Below are positions 30,607 to 39,940 of a DNA stretch of 64,000 nucleotides, piece after piece. This DNA is from an uncultured Chryseobacterium sp. (GTDB taxonomy: Bacteria; Bacteroidota; Bacteroidia; Flavobacteriales; Weeksellaceae), in contig CAJYWD010000031.1 of NCBI GenBank assembly GCA_913778505.1, positions 62,001 to 126,000 of the forward strand, written 5' to 3'. How positions within the stretch are numbered: the first letter of the stretch is position 1; every line of letters starts with the position of its first letter. The position numbers and the translations under genes are program-made. Under the pieces are notes generated by a model that had not been told where the DNA came from, did not search any database, and saw only the letters and a program-made list of their open reading frames with translations.

Positions 30607-32292
30607 CTATTTTCTGAACAGTCTCCTGAAAAAGCCACCCTTGTTTCCTGCATGGCTCCTTGCTGTCTGCAGGTTATTGCTGGCGGTCTGTGAGAAGTTC
30701 AGATTTAATGACTGTTCCAGGTTTTTGACGGCCTCTTCATAATTTCCCTGATCAAGCTGTGAATTGCCGAGGTATTCGTAAATTTCTGCAACGATATCGT
30801 CGGCAACACCTTCCTGGCCGGGAAGTAATGAAAGTGACCAGTTCCCGTAGCGTATCGTTTTTTCATCTTCTGTAAGACGGTAAGCACTTCGCATTGCCCA
30901 ATACAGGCACCAGAAATCCCTGTTCCCATGACGGATGCTCTGCTCGAAACTGTCAAGGGCTGTTCTACTGTCCTGAAGTTGGGCCTCATAAATACAGCCT
31001 TTATTATACAGGGCGACCTGGACAGAGCGGTTCAGCCCTTTGTCAAGCCCGAAACGAACCGCGTGCCCATAGCACTCCAATGCTTTTTCCCACTGTCTCT
31101 CCCTAACAAAACTGTCGGCCCGGCTGATCATCAGGCTTGGGTTATCGGGCATAGCTTCGAGCAGATGATCAGCCTCTTCGGAGCCGGTGGCTGTATCGGT
31201 TTCCCGGCCCAGCGCAGCAGCAGCTTTAGCCCGGTGGATGAAGAAATTGGTGACGCAGCGGGTCATCTCTTCATGCTGCTTGACAGGATTCGCCGGGTTG
31301 GTCTGATGATAGATTCCAAGGCCTTCATCTGCCCATTCCAGGGCTTCCTCATATTGCCCGAGCTCCATGCAGCTGAAGCAAAGAGTGTCGATCACACCGG
31401 TCAGGGTCAGGACATCCATTTCACCGGCATACTCGTCCAGGAGCCACAATCCGTCTGCTTTGGGCTTTTCGGGCATCCCTGCATGAGAGTAGCCGCTCAT
31501 CCGGTTTAGGATAATATACAGGAACTTGCTGTATTGCATTCCTTCGCTAGCCACGTCAATAGAGCGCTGATAATTCCCCTGAGCGATAAGTTCGCGCGCC
31601 AGGTTGTTGCAACACATGGCAAACGTATGCGGATCACCGTTCAGGACATTTCCGTCACTGTTTACGAGAGCACTGCGGTAGAGTAGATATGCATGTTCAT
31701 AAAGCTTCACTTTCAGGGCGGCCAGCCGCTGGTTTTGCGCTTCGGGCATTCCGGGGAAACCCTCCAGGATGTGGTTTATTTCCACAGCTGCATTATAGGC
31801 TTCCATGGCGGAATCGGTAAAATCCGAAATGTCCAGTTCCGAAAAATCAGGCTGCCCGTTCCCGCCGTTCCGGAGAGTGAAAATTCTGATCTGCACCACC
31901 GGCGAAGGGCTAATGCTTTCGCTGCGGAGGTAATATTTCAGTGCGCCATTCGTATCATTTAACCAATATAGTGCAGAACCCGCATTCCGGCTGCATTGGT
32001 AATGGCTAGGATCTTTTTCAAGACCAAGGATGCTCCAGTCCAGGCATTTCGTAAGGGCCTGTTCGTGGTCGGGCTCGAAAACCGGATGGTAATCCAACGC
32101 AATCATTCCGAGGATAGCGCAGAGATCGGAATCAGCCGACGCCTCATTCTGCCCGTTAACGGCATGAAATATTTTTCTGAGTTCTGTCTCGTCATCGGGC
32201 AGGCTATACCCTTCCAGCCAATACTTCGCAGCCAGAGCATAATCGTTTTCTGTAAAGGCTTGCCACGCCTGCCGGTGAAGATTTTCTTTCAT
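30607..32292 (-). CDS. TPR repeat protein (561 aa)
   Basis: A 561-residue protein without a signal peptide, largely helical. TPR hairpins are clearest in the second half (ALEWADEGLGIYHQTN, ALECYGHAVRFGLDKGLN, ALDSFEQSIRHGNRDFWCLY, YEEAVKNLEQSLNLNFS). The N-terminal part (AWQAFTENDYALAAKYWLEG) is also repeat-like. The basic end GNKGGFFRRLFRK could contact membrane or nucleic acid. It is likely a scaffold or a peptide-binding protein. Base composition is higher in GC than its surroundings. It lies upstream of three small envelope genes on the same strand, but 170 bases separate them, so co-transcription is uncertain. Confidence 0.85.
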   Translation of the reverse strand: MKENLHRQAWQAFTENDYALAAKYWLEGYSLPDDETELRKIFHAVNGQNEASADSDLCAILGMIALDYHPVFEPDHEQALTKCLDWSILGLEKDPSHYQCSRNAGSALYWLNDTNGALKYYLRSESISPSPVVQIRIFTLRNGGNGQPDFSELDISDFTDSAMEAYNAAVEINHILEGFPGMPEAQNQRLAALKVKLYEHAYLLYRSALVNSDGNVLNGDPHTFAMCCNNLARELIAQGNYQRSIDVASEGMQYSKFLYIILNRMSGYSHAGMPEKPKADGLWLLDEYAGEMDVLTLTGVIDTLCFSCMELGQYEEALEWADEGLGIYHQTNPANPVKQHEEMTRCVTNFFIHRAKAAAALGRETDTATGSEEADHLLEAMPDNPSLMISRADSFVRERQWEKALECYGHAVRFGLDKGLNRSVQVALYNKGCIYEAQLQDSRTALDSFEQSIRHGNRDFWCLYWAMRSAYRLTEDEKTIRYGNWSLSLLPGQEGVADDIVAEIYEYLGNSQLDQGNYEEAVKNLEQSLNLNFSQTASNNLQTARSHAGNKGGFFRRLFRK

Positions 32293-32466
32293 AGTTTCCC
32301 GTATTTTTAGTTAAACCCTGCTTGTTTTCTGATGCGAATGCGATAATTCCCATCTTGTGTCCTGCAGTTTAAAGGTTTTTACCCCTGTTAAAAAATCATT
32401 TTTGACATGAAGTCTGTCTTTAGAAATAAATAAGACAAAGTTCAGGTCGGTTTCATTTATTAAAAG

Positions 32467-32979
32467 CTATTTTTCCGGTGGTGTTTCGAGCAGGACGAAT
32501 AATTTTTCGAGAATAATGCTTTCATAAGCTTTCTCTGCTTCGGATTTCTCCGGGCGTGCAATAAAGTCTTCGCTGATCCTGTAATTGGTGACCAGGTATT
32601 TCTTTTTTGCTCCCAACGCATAAAACCAGGTGCGGTTGATACTTCGGGTGAATACCACCGCTTCCTCAAAACGCATCAGCTCCTTTTCAGGAAAAAAAGG
32701 AAATTCCCGGCAGATCCTGCGCGTTTGCCTGTCGAAAGAATAGGTAACTTCCGACCGGATAAAAATATCATACAGGCTATGAAGGAAAAAATAAGGAACA
32801 AGTACAAAGAACAAGATCTTCCATCCTTGCTCGACATGTTGCCAGAGAAGGATCAAAACAAACGTCAGCATCATAAAAACGGTAAGGGCAGCCGCTGATA
32901 ACCTTTTGCCCGGACGGTTTGGCTTGAAACGGAACACCCTGCCGTCATCTAAAAGATCATACCTGCTCTTTCCGTACAT
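32467..32979 (-). CDS. membrane protein with PH-like domain (170 aa)
   Basis: I start at the ATG at 32979 (MYGKSRYDLLDDGRVFRFKP). A longer frame up to 33090 would run deep into the preceding gene; an ATG at 33006 is the alternative. It has a membrane hairpin (residues about 25-70, LSAAALTVFMMLTFVLILLW then ILFFVLVPYFFLHSLYDIFI). A cytosolic beta domain follows (EVTYSFDRQTRRICREFPFF, then ELMRFEEAVVFTR), resembling bacterial PH-like proteins. It overlaps the end of the upstream gene by 23 bases, implying coupling. Function unknown; the two genes look like a pair. Confidence 0.65.
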   Translation of the reverse strand: MYGKSRYDLLDDGRVFRFKPNRPGKRLSAAALTVFMMLTFVLILLWQHVEQGWKILFFVLVPYFFLHSLYDIFIRSEVTYSFDRQTRRICREFPFFPEKELMRFEEAVVFTRSINRTWFYALGAKKKYLVTNYRISEDFIARPEKSEAEKAYESIILEKLFVLLETPPEK

Positions 32980-33424
32980 AAGGTGATGTGATTTGTTCGA
33001 TTTCATTAAGAATGCGCTGCATAGCACCGGCGGAAAACCCTTGGGCAATTGTAGCATATTCTTCTTTCCCGGAAGAAATAAACCGCACATTGAGCGAGGT
33101 ATTCACCGGAATAAAAATATAAATGACTCGGCCCAGCTCATATTCTGCAATATCAGCAAAGGGAATGTGACTGGCGGGTTTAAGCCCTCTTTTGATATAC
33201 ATCGTCTGTGCATCCGTGTCGATCACCATTTTCTCGGTAAATACGGACAGCATGCAGAGGATTGTTAGAATTCCGAAAATCCACATCATCGCTTTGTTTT
33301 CGGAATGATAGCCCAGCCAGGTCATTACAGCGAGGCCTATCACAATGACCAAGGCAAACCCATATTGCCTCTTCAGGATGTAACGGTTTCCTTCTTTTCT
33401 GAAATTTCCAAATCTTGTTTCCAT
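32957..33424 (-). CDS. membrane protein with PH-like domain (155 aa)
   Basis: A 155-residue protein with two membrane segments near the N-terminus (GFALVIVIGLAVMTWLGYHS and MMWIFGILTILCMLSVF). A beta-rich domain follows: KMVIDTDAQTMYIKRGLKPA, HIPFADIAEYELGRVIYIFI and SLNVRFISSGKEEYATIAQG. The pattern of a membrane hairpin followed by a small beta domain with a final helix (AGAMQRILNEIEQI) is typical of bacterial PH-like (bPH) membrane proteins. It ends 23 bases inside the next gene and starts one base after the stop of the secreted protein upstream, so the three genes form one operon. Confidence 0.75.
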   Translation of the reverse strand: METRFGNFRKEGNRYILKRQYGFALVIVIGLAVMTWLGYHSENKAMMWIFGILTILCMLSVFTEKMVIDTDAQTMYIKRGLKPASHIPFADIAEYELGRVIYIFIPVNTSLNVRFISSGKEEYATIAQGFSAGAMQRILNEIEQITSPYVRKEQV

Positions 33425-33425
33425 A

Positions 33426-33911
33426 TTATTTAAGTTTTACATCATTTACTGTAATTTCCCTGCACCACAGATAGATGAATACATCGGTATCCTGAGCAGA
33501 GCTCTGGGAGGAAAGGTTGTCCAGCGTGGCACCGGAAAATTCAATTTTCTGAACGATGCGGCCATCGTTTTCCGTCACTTTCAGTTCGCCCGAAAACTCG
33601 TTATCGTAATCCGTAATTAATTTTAAGAGCGCTGTGTCCATCGTATCAAAATCGATGGAGATGAAGTATTTTTTTGCTTGTGCAGGATCTTCCGGATGCG
33701 TGAAATTAGGAGTTGCTTCCTTCGAAGGATTATTGAAAGCTAATGAAAGGGAACGCGCAGGATATTTTAAGATCCCGTTCTTTGTTCTTACGGAAACTTC
33801 TATTTTGTTGGTAGATTTTTCTCCGCTTTGTGCGTAGCAGGATAGGAAGAAGAATAGCAGTAAAGCAAACACCATTTGCCGCATTATTCCTAAATATTTC
33901 TGAAAATTCAC
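33426..33911 (-). CDS. secreted hypothetical protein (161 aa)
   Basis: A 161-residue secreted protein. A hydrophobic stretch MRQMVFALLLFFFLSCYAQS is a signal peptide; the LSC could be a weak lipobox. The mature part is beta-rich: KIEVSVRTKNGILKYPARSL, KKYFISIDFDTMDTALLKLI, NEFSGELKVTENDGRIVQKI and FIYLWCREITVNDVKLK. The last 60 residues (SGELKV, KIEFSGATLDNL, FIYLWCREITVNDV) recall the strand order of Hcp/TssD tube proteins, but that likeness is weak and a signal peptide would be odd for Hcp. First gene of a three-gene envelope operon. Unassigned. Confidence 0.7.
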   Translation of the reverse strand: MNFQKYLGIMRQMVFALLLFFFLSCYAQSGEKSTNKIEVSVRTKNGILKYPARSLSLAFNNPSKEATPNFTHPEDPAQAKKYFISIDFDTMDTALLKLITDYDNEFSGELKVTENDGRIVQKIEFSGATLDNLSSQSSAQDTDVFIYLWCREITVNDVKLK

Positions 33912-34099
33912 ATTAAAATAATTTGGTAAAAAACTTTTTAAAACAATAGTATCACTTTAATTTATTTTGACCCGGCAGAAATTGGCATTTGGCGGGATTT
34001 GTTTTTTGTTCAGCCAATATATTAAGGTATACGGTGTAACTGGCTGAAACGTGATTTGATTTAAAGAAAAAATAGGTGCAATATCCTATGGTATTTCAT

Positions 34100-34107
34100 T
34101 ATATTTG
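34100..34107 (+). promoter_or_regulatory. -7 box TATATTTG before the LytS-type kinase
   Basis: Consensus box 19 bases before the ATG at 34127. It lies inside a longer open frame starting at 34076, and so decides the start in favour of 34127. Confidence 0.6.
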
Positions 34108-34126
34108 TAGTGGATTTGAATTATTT

Positions 34127-36127
34127 ATGAAGAATATTCATTTTTTTCGGATAAGGCTTTATTTATTGACAATTATCCTGTGCATGGGTTTTTTCGCATC
34201 TTTAAAAGCACAGGGGTCACAGGCAGAAAAAATGGCAGAGCTTGGGTATTCTTACAGGTTTACCGATACGGTAAAAAGTAAAAAGCTTCTGGCAGAAGCC
34301 TTAGTCCTGGCAAAAGCCAGTAAATCCAAAAGAGATGAGGTGATCTGCCTCACTTTATCAGCTTTTACGTACAGAAGATTGCACCAGATTAAAAAATTCA
34401 GCGATTATGCAGAAGAAGCTTATAAAATCTCTACTCAAACCGAAGACGAAAAAGCAAAAGCATATGGCTTTATGGCTATCGGGAGTTCTAAAGCTTATTT
34501 CGACAATAAAGAAGAATCATTAAAGTACCGCCTGAGGGCCTATACTATGTTCGAAAAACTCAGGATTTACACCCAATGCGCACAGGTAGGTTCCGAAATT
34601 TCTTATCTTTTTTCCTATGGCTCAAATTCGAAAACAAGAGAATATGCGTATGAAGCTTTACGCTATGCGGAAAAATCGCACGACCCGGAAAGTATTCTTC
34701 ATGCCCGGCTTGCCGTCGGCTCTTATCTTATGACAACAGCTGAGAAAAACAGGAACAATATTAAGCTCTGGAAAAGCATAGTAAGTTTTTTTAAAGATAC
34801 AGGCGCATTTATTGATGCCAATTCTACTAAAATATCCAGTAAAAGTAATATTGCCATATTTCACACCAACCTTGCCGCTTTATATATGTTGCATGCCAGG
34901 TTGATGGATGAAAAACTGTTTTTGAGGGAACTTGAGGCAGCGGAAGAAATTTCAAAAAAATACGGAATAATATATATATATGGAAACAGTCTGGGAATGC
35001 GGGCAGAACATTTTATGCTGAATGGAGAATATGAAAAAGCAAAGGAAATGTTTCTTCAAGGAATTGCTTATCAGAACAGTCTTCCTCGAGTTGATAACGA
35101 AGTGCTGGCCAACTTTTACCTGTCGCTGAAGGAAATAGCGGCAGCTCAGAAAGATTATGCTTCTTACTACAGTTACGACCAGAAATTTGGTAAATACAAC
35201 CGTCTTGCCTATGATAAAAACCTGCAGAACAATCTGCAGAATGCCGAAATTAAATTTGAATCCGAAAAGAATATGCTCAGGATCCGGCAGCTGGAAAACG
35301 AAACAAAGCTTCAGAAAAAGAACGAGCAGCTCGGCTATATAATTGCTGCAGTCCTTTTCCTGATCACGGTTTTTATTTATATCTCCTTTTATTACCGGAA
35401 GAGATATTACCGGAAACAGGCAGAAAATCTCAGGCAGCAGCAAATCAACAATAAACTCAAATTGGATCTGCTTGAAAAAGACAGCCTGGAGCACCTGCTG
35501 GAAAAGCTGTCGCTGGAAAGAAGATTTTTACGGTCGCAGATGGATCCTCATTTTGTATTTAATGCCCTTGGGAATATTCAAAGCGTTATATTGCAGGGAG
35601 ATAAGAAAAAAGCCGTCCGGTACCTGAGTAAATTTGCAAAGCTTACGAGAGACATTCTCCATCATTCCCGTAAAGAATCCGTGACCCTGGAAGAAGAAAC
35701 AGAAACCCTGGCCAGTTATATCGTACTCCAGCAGCTCCGGCTTCATGATTCTTTCGACTATGAATTTATTTTTGGAGACGGGGTGAGCAGGTACGAAATG
35801 ATTCCTCCGCTGCTCATCCAGCCCATTATAGAAAACGCTGTAGAACATGGCCTCAAGCCATTGGAAAACCGCAGAGGAATGCTGAAAGTAACTTTTGAAA
35901 AAGCATCTGAAAATATGCTGACCTGCATTGTAGAAGACAATGGTATCGGTCTGGAAGCATCCAGAAAGCGCCGTAAGATCGACAGTCATCTGTCTTTGGC
36001 TACCGAAATCACGCAACAGCGGCTTGCGCTCTACGCAGGAATAGAAAAAGATCCGGCTATTTCATGCCTTCATACGGAAAGTACCGAAAACGGCTGTAGC
36101 GTAACTATTAACATCCCTTTATTGTAA
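34127..36127 (+). CDS. TPR-sensor histidine kinase, LytS/YehU type
   Basis: A 666-residue membrane kinase. Signal or anchor MKNIHFFRIRLYLLTIILCM is followed by FFASLKAQ. A periplasmic region of TPR-like hairpins runs to about residue 390 (EESLKYRLRAYTMFEKL, YEKAKEMFLQGIAYQN). One membrane segment lies at about 403-423 (IIAAVLFLITVFIYISFYY). The cytosolic His_kinase domain has SQMDPHFVFNALGNIQSVIL with His475, and the ATPase motifs IIENAVEHGLKPL and VEDNGIGLEA. This is the class that pairs with LytTR regulators, and the next gene, 4 bases on, encodes one. The start at 34127 fits the promoter box. Confidence 0.92.
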   Translation: MKNIHFFRIRLYLLTIILCMGFFASLKAQGSQAEKMAELGYSYRFTDTVKSKKLLAEALVLAKASKSKRDEVICLTLSAFTYRRLHQIKKFSDYAEEAYKISTQTEDEKAKAYGFMAIGSSKAYFDNKEESLKYRLRAYTMFEKLRIYTQCAQVGSEISYLFSYGSNSKTREYAYEALRYAEKSHDPESILHARLAVGSYLMTTAEKNRNNIKLWKSIVSFFKDTGAFIDANSTKISSKSNIAIFHTNLAALYMLHARLMDEKLFLRELEAAEEISKKYGIIYIYGNSLGMRAEHFMLNGEYEKAKEMFLQGIAYQNSLPRVDNEVLANFYLSLKEIAAAQKDYASYYSYDQKFGKYNRLAYDKNLQNNLQNAEIKFESEKNMLRIRQLENETKLQKKNEQLGYIIAAVLFLITVFIYISFYYRKRYYRKQAENLRQQQINNKLKLDLLEKDSLEHLLEKLSLERRFLRSQMDPHFVFNALGNIQSVILQGDKKKAVRYLSKFAKLTRDILHHSRKESVTLEEETETLASYIVLQQLRLHDSFDYEFIFGDGVSRYEMIPPLLIQPIIENAVEHGLKPLENRRGMLKVTFEKASENMLTCIVEDNGIGLEASRKRRKIDSHLSLATEITQQRLALYAGIEKDPAISCLHTESTENGCSVTINIPLL

Positions 36128-36131
36128 AAAT

Positions 36132-36875
36132 ATGTACAAAGCTGTCATTATTGAAGACGAATACCATTTGAGAGAGGCACTCTCCCTGTTGCTCGAAATG
36201 GTGGTTCCCGAGCAGATCCAGATTACTGGCTATGCTGAGGGATTGCCCGATGCCGTTACACTGATCGACAGGTTGAAACCGGATGTGGTATTTATGGACG
36301 TCAAACTGAAAAACGGAACTGGCTTCGAAGTACTGAACAACATCAGCTATAAAGATTTTCATCTGATTTTTACCACTTCTTACGAAGAATATGCCGTACG
36401 GGCCTTCAAGTTCAATGCTATTGATTATCTCCTGAAACCCATCGATCCCGAAGAGCTGAAAAATACGATTGAACGTATCGAAAAAAACAGACGGAAATAT
36501 GTACATTTTGATGCTCTGATGCCCTTGTCTGAAGAATCCGGAAATGCTCCTGAAAGAATCGTCCTTCCTACCCAGGAAGCCATGCACGTGGTGAAACTGA
36601 AGAGCATCATTCGATGTGAAACCTCTGGTTCTTACACCACTTTTTTTCTTGAAAATGACAAAAAAATCATGGTCTCCAAGCCTCTAAAACATTACGAAGA
36701 AATGCTCGGCCCACCGTACTTTATGAGGGTTCACCAGTCCCATCTGATCAATGTGGATTATATCGCCAGCTACTCCAAGGACGGAATGATCACTTTAAAG
36801 GACAAAAGTACAGTGCCGGTTTCCAGGGCCAATCGGGAATCTTTTTTCAGGATGCTGAAGAACGAACAGGAATAA
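36132..36875 (+). CDS. LytTR family response regulator
   Basis: A 247-residue regulator. Receiver domain residues 1-120: EDE at 8-10, phosphoacceptor D56 in VVFMDVKLKNGTGF, TTSYEEYAVRAFKFNAIDYL and the conserved K in LLKPIDPEEL. The C-terminal LytTR DNA-binding domain (about 145-247) shows VVKLKSIIRCETSGSYTTFF, FMRVHQSHLINVDYIASYSK and VPVSRANRESFF. It works with the LytS-type kinase encoded just upstream, a four-base gap implying coupled expression. Targets are unknown; the DUF4870 gene and the secreted genes downstream are candidates by position only. Confidence 0.95.
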   Translation: MYKAVIIEDEYHLREALSLLLEMVVPEQIQITGYAEGLPDAVTLIDRLKPDVVFMDVKLKNGTGFEVLNNISYKDFHLIFTTSYEEYAVRAFKFNAIDYLLKPIDPEELKNTIERIEKNRRKYVHFDALMPLSEESGNAPERIVLPTQEAMHVVKLKSIIRCETSGSYTTFFLENDKKIMVSKPLKHYEEMLGPPYFMRVHQSHLINVDYIASYSKDGMITLKDKSTVPVSRANRESFFRMLKNEQE

Positions 36876-36962
36876 TTTACCGGATACAAACGTAAACGGT
36901 GCATATACAAACCAGAGCACCCGGATAGAAAAGTCCAAAGCCTTATTATGTCGATTCTCTAT

Positions 36963-36970
36963 TACTTTTG
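36963..36970 (+). promoter_or_regulatory. -7 box TACTTTTG before the DUF4870 gene
   Basis: Consensus box 18 bases before the ATG at 36989. Confidence 0.55.
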
Positions 36971-36988
36971 TAAAAAAATAATCGGAAT

Positions 36989-37321
36989 ATGAGCAACAAG
37001 GTATTGGCGATTCTGTCCTATATTACCATCGTTGGATGGCTGATCGCTTATTTTAAAAACAGAGACAACAAGCCTAAAAGTGAAGTTGTTACCTATCATC
37101 TTAAACAAGGACTTGGATTTTTCATCGTATCGGTAGTACTGAACATCGTTTTATCTCTAATTACTTCCTTTGTCCCTTCCCTGTATTTCATAAATTTTAT
37201 CGGTATTGTGCTGCTGGTCATCTGGATTATCGGCATCATTAATGCGGCTAATGAAGAAAAAAAACCGCTTCCCCTGATAGGAAAAATGTTTGAACAACAA
37301 TTCGGGTTTCTTCGCGGATAA
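36989..37321 (+). CDS. DUF4870 membrane protein
   Basis: A 110-residue membrane protein with three segments. Family marks: VLAILSYITIVGWLIAYF at the start, VTYHLKQGLGFFIVSV in the middle (the HxxQ-type motif before the second segment), and LLVIWIIGIINAANEEKKPLPLIG near the end, followed by a short cytosolic tail. It matches DUF4870, whose function is unknown; members are thought to sit in the inner membrane. Own promoter box; not obviously in an operon with the regulator upstream (113 bases). Confidence 0.9.
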   Translation: MSNKVLAILSYITIVGWLIAYFKNRDNKPKSEVVTYHLKQGLGFFIVSVVLNIVLSLITSFVPSLYFINFIGIVLLVIWIIGIINAANEEKKPLPLIGKMFEQQFGFLRG

Positions 37322-37374
37322 TCTGCATCATTAACTCTCTCCCCGGTACAAAACAACTGTTATTATCGTATATT

Positions 37375-37902
37375 ATGAAGAAAATCTGCACCATTGTGAT
37401 CATGAGCTTCCCCGTTATCGCTTTTTCTCAGGTAGGAATCAACACCACCAATCCTCTGGGTATTTTTCACATCGACGGAGGAAAGGACAATCCCGCCACC
37501 GGAACCCCGAGCGCCAGCCAGCAGGCTAATGATATTGTAGCTACAGCAGACGGCAGTCTCGGTATCGGAACCACCGCTCCTGCATCCAGGCTCGAAGTAG
37601 ACGGGGCGGCAACCAACAAATCCGCATACAATGCCGGAGCCTCTGCTACCATCGATTTTTCTAAAAGCAACCTTGCGTACACCACGGCGAGTGCAACTGC
37701 TTTCACCCTGAATAACATCAAAGACGGCGGAACCTACACCCTGAGTGTAAGAGGGACGGTGAGTGGAACTTCTACATTTACGGCATCCGGTTTCACGTTT
37801 AGATACGTGAATAATAATGCAAGTGTTGCCAATACCCATACCCTGTATACTTTCGTTGTTATAGGAACTGTAGCGTATGTATATTGCTTAAGAGGATTAT
37901 AA
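37375..37902 (+). CDS. secreted protein with GIGTxxPxxxLEV motifs
   Basis: A 175-residue secreted protein. Signal peptide MKKICTIVIMSFPVIAFSQ; the mature part begins VGINTTNPLGIFHIDGG and repeats a similar motif at about residue 62 (LGIGTTAPASRLEVDG). This VGINTxxPxxxLxVxG motif opens many Bacteroidota surface and tail-fibre-like proteins. The same motif opens the proteins encoded at 45830 and 49819 in this window. The C-terminal half is Thr/Ala-rich beta (YTTASATAFTLNNIKDGGTY and TYTFVVIGTVAYVYCLRGL) and resembles collar or phage-tail knob domains. Its stop is immediately followed by the ATG of the propeller gene, so the two are co-expressed. No T9SS sorting domain is visible. Confidence 0.8.
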   Translation: MKKICTIVIMSFPVIAFSQVGINTTNPLGIFHIDGGKDNPATGTPSASQQANDIVATADGSLGIGTTAPASRLEVDGAATNKSAYNAGASATIDFSKSNLAYTTASATAFTLNNIKDGGTYTLSVRGTVSGTSTFTASGFTFRYVNNNASVANTHTLYTFVVIGTVAYVYCLRGL

Positions 37903-39255
37903 ATGAGAAGTATAACAATACATAATGTAATACTTACTGCTATACTCGCTTTGTGCTGGATCCAGCCAAAGGCACAGGTAGCCGGTACGCCCATAATATC
38001 GCTCAAAGAAAACAGGAATGTATGGGGCGGAACCTTTAATGATGCAGCCTTATCTGCTGCATATACTGCAGATGGCGGATATGCCGTAGCCGGACTTAGC
38101 AATTCCAATGATGGCGATGTGTCCGGAAATCACGGGTCTACTGATTTATGGGTCGTAAAACTAAGCGGTACAGGAGCTTTGCAGTGGCAGGAGTCATTAG
38201 GCGGATCGGACCAGGAAAGTGCACAGTCCATAGTTCGGACTACGGATCAAGGGTATGCCGTAGCCGGATATACCCGTTCTAACGATGGAGATGTATCCGG
38301 AAATAACGGGAAGTCCGATTTCTGGGTGGTCAAACTCAGCAGCACAGGAACAGTGCAGTGGCAGAAAGCTTTAGGCGGGACAGAAGATGAAATAGCCTAT
38401 TCAATTGTCCAGACTGCGGATGGAGGATATGCAGTTGCAGGATTTTCTAATTCCAATAACGGAAACGTATCAGGAAATCACGGCGGGTACGATTGGTGGG
38501 TGGTTAAGCTCAGCAGCACAGGAACTTTACAATGGCAGAAAGCTCTGGGAGGAACGGGTACGGAAAGTGCACAGTCCATCATCCAGACTACGGACGGAGG
38601 CTATGCCATAACCGGATACAGCGATTCAAATGATGGCAACGTGTCAGGAAACCATGGTCAGCAGGATATTGTGATGATGAAATTAGATAGTGCGGGAAAT
38701 CTGCAGTGGCAAAAATCTGTAGGCGGTACAAATACGGATTTAGGCAATTCTATTGTCCAGTCTGCGGACGGAGGATATGCCATAGGAGGATACACCCGGT
38801 CAAACGATGGAGACGTCACGGGAAACCATGGTGATTATGATTTCTGGGTCATAAAACTCAGCAGTACAGGAGCTTTTGAGTGGCAGAAAACTTTAGGAGG
38901 AACCGGTTATGAGAAATTACTTTCCCTTAATAAAAGCGCAGACGGCGGATTTGTGGCAGCTGGAGAATCCAGTTCCAATGATGGAGATGTATCCGGGAAC
39001 TATGGTGGTGCCGACATGTGGACAGTAAAGGTAAGTAATCTTGGAAATCTGGTCTGGCAGAAAACGACTGGAGGATCAGGCTACGATTCTGCAAATATTG
39101 TGCTCCCGGTCCAGAATGGTTATGTAGCAGCAGGGGTAAGCAATTCGCACAATGGAGATATATCGGGACCGTTACGTGGTGGGAATGATGCATTTGTCAT
39201 AAAACTTGACCTGAATGGCAAAGTAAACTATTTTTTTGATGATACTGCGCAGTAA
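37903..39255 (+). CDS. secreted beta-propeller-like repeat protein, possibly truncated
   Basis: A 450-residue secreted protein. Signal peptide MRSITIHNVILTAILALCWIQPKAQ is followed by about seven repeats of 53 residues with the pattern DGGYAVAGYTRSNDGDVSGN, then an H-G-x-x-D-x-WVVKLSSTG part and a QWQKALGGT part. Each looks like a four-stranded propeller blade, and SNDGDVSGNHG may bind calcium. The last blade is irregular and ends NYFFDDTAQ. No C-terminal sorting domain is present. After the stop the same frame continues for 30 codons with QGKFDFWVIKIDIVR, which matches a blade fragment, so the gene may have lost its 3' end. Confidence 0.82.
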   Translation: MRSITIHNVILTAILALCWIQPKAQVAGTPIISLKENRNVWGGTFNDAALSAAYTADGGYAVAGLSNSNDGDVSGNHGSTDLWVVKLSGTGALQWQESLGGSDQESAQSIVRTTDQGYAVAGYTRSNDGDVSGNNGKSDFWVVKLSSTGTVQWQKALGGTEDEIAYSIVQTADGGYAVAGFSNSNNGNVSGNHGGYDWWVVKLSSTGTLQWQKALGGTGTESAQSIIQTTDGGYAITGYSDSNDGNVSGNHGQQDIVMMKLDSAGNLQWQKSVGGTNTDLGNSIVQSADGGYAIGGYTRSNDGDVTGNHGDYDFWVIKLSSTGAFEWQKTLGGTGYEKLLSLNKSADGGFVAAGESSSNDGDVSGNYGGADMWTVKVSNLGNLVWQKTTGGSGYDSANIVLPVQNGYVAAGVSNSHNGDISGPLRGGNDAFVIKLDLNGKVNYFFDDTAQ

Positions 39256-39861
39256 CAGGGAAAATTCGATTTTTGGGTTATTAAGATAGATATAGTAAGG
39301 ATAGAAAAAGATTCAAACCAAGATCCTTCCACTTCTTGGAACACATAAGCCGGTTTGAGCGTTGCTGTAAATTGGATTGTACACAGATTGCAGTTTTTCT
39401 ACAGTTAATTCAATACCTTTTAGGCCTTTTCCAAATCAGGATATTCTTAAAACAAATGCCGGTTTTTTTGTTTTTGAGGGGGAAAGTCTATTGCATCATG
39501 CTTGTGTAAAGAAGGTAGCCGCTACTTGGCAACAGTTGTTTTGGATATCTTCTTTATCAAAACATTGAGTTCTGGTTTCGTGTCTGGTTGTTCAGTTTAA
39601 GCAAGTATTTGCTTTCAATATCCATCACTTAAAAGGACATTTGATCCTACTTCTCGACCAGGTTCTATCCTGGATTTTTGGACGTAAAAACTTGTATTGC
39701 ATCAGCGGAAGATCGTTTAGCATTGAGCTATATGATAGGCCATAATATCTAATTTTGACCGTGTTACGATTATGATTAAATCAAAAAAAAATGATTGTCA
39801 GCTTCTTAAAAAAATTCAATTTCATGAGGCGTTATCCCGATGGAGAATTTGCAGATTCATG

Positions 39862-39940
39862 GGCTTTAGCCTACATTTAAAGTAGGTTTGGGCTAAAGCC
39901 AACACTTGTTATTTCTTTTTGAAATGGGCTAAAGCCCATT
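39862..39940. repeat. GGCTTTAGCC inverted-repeat element
   Basis: GGCTTTAGCC (39862-39871) pairs with GGCTAAAGCC (39891-39900), and the palindrome AATGGGCTAAAGCCCATT follows at 39923-39940. Elements of this type are scattered between genes in Flavobacteriia. It is a second family, distinct from the GCGCC elements at 8493. Confidence 0.65.

Noticed and set aside
38100-39200. CRISPR-like spacing of repeats
   Set aside because: The regular repeats are coding (53-residue blades with varied DNA), not identical short repeats with unique spacers. No CRISPR array or cas gene was seen anywhere in the window.
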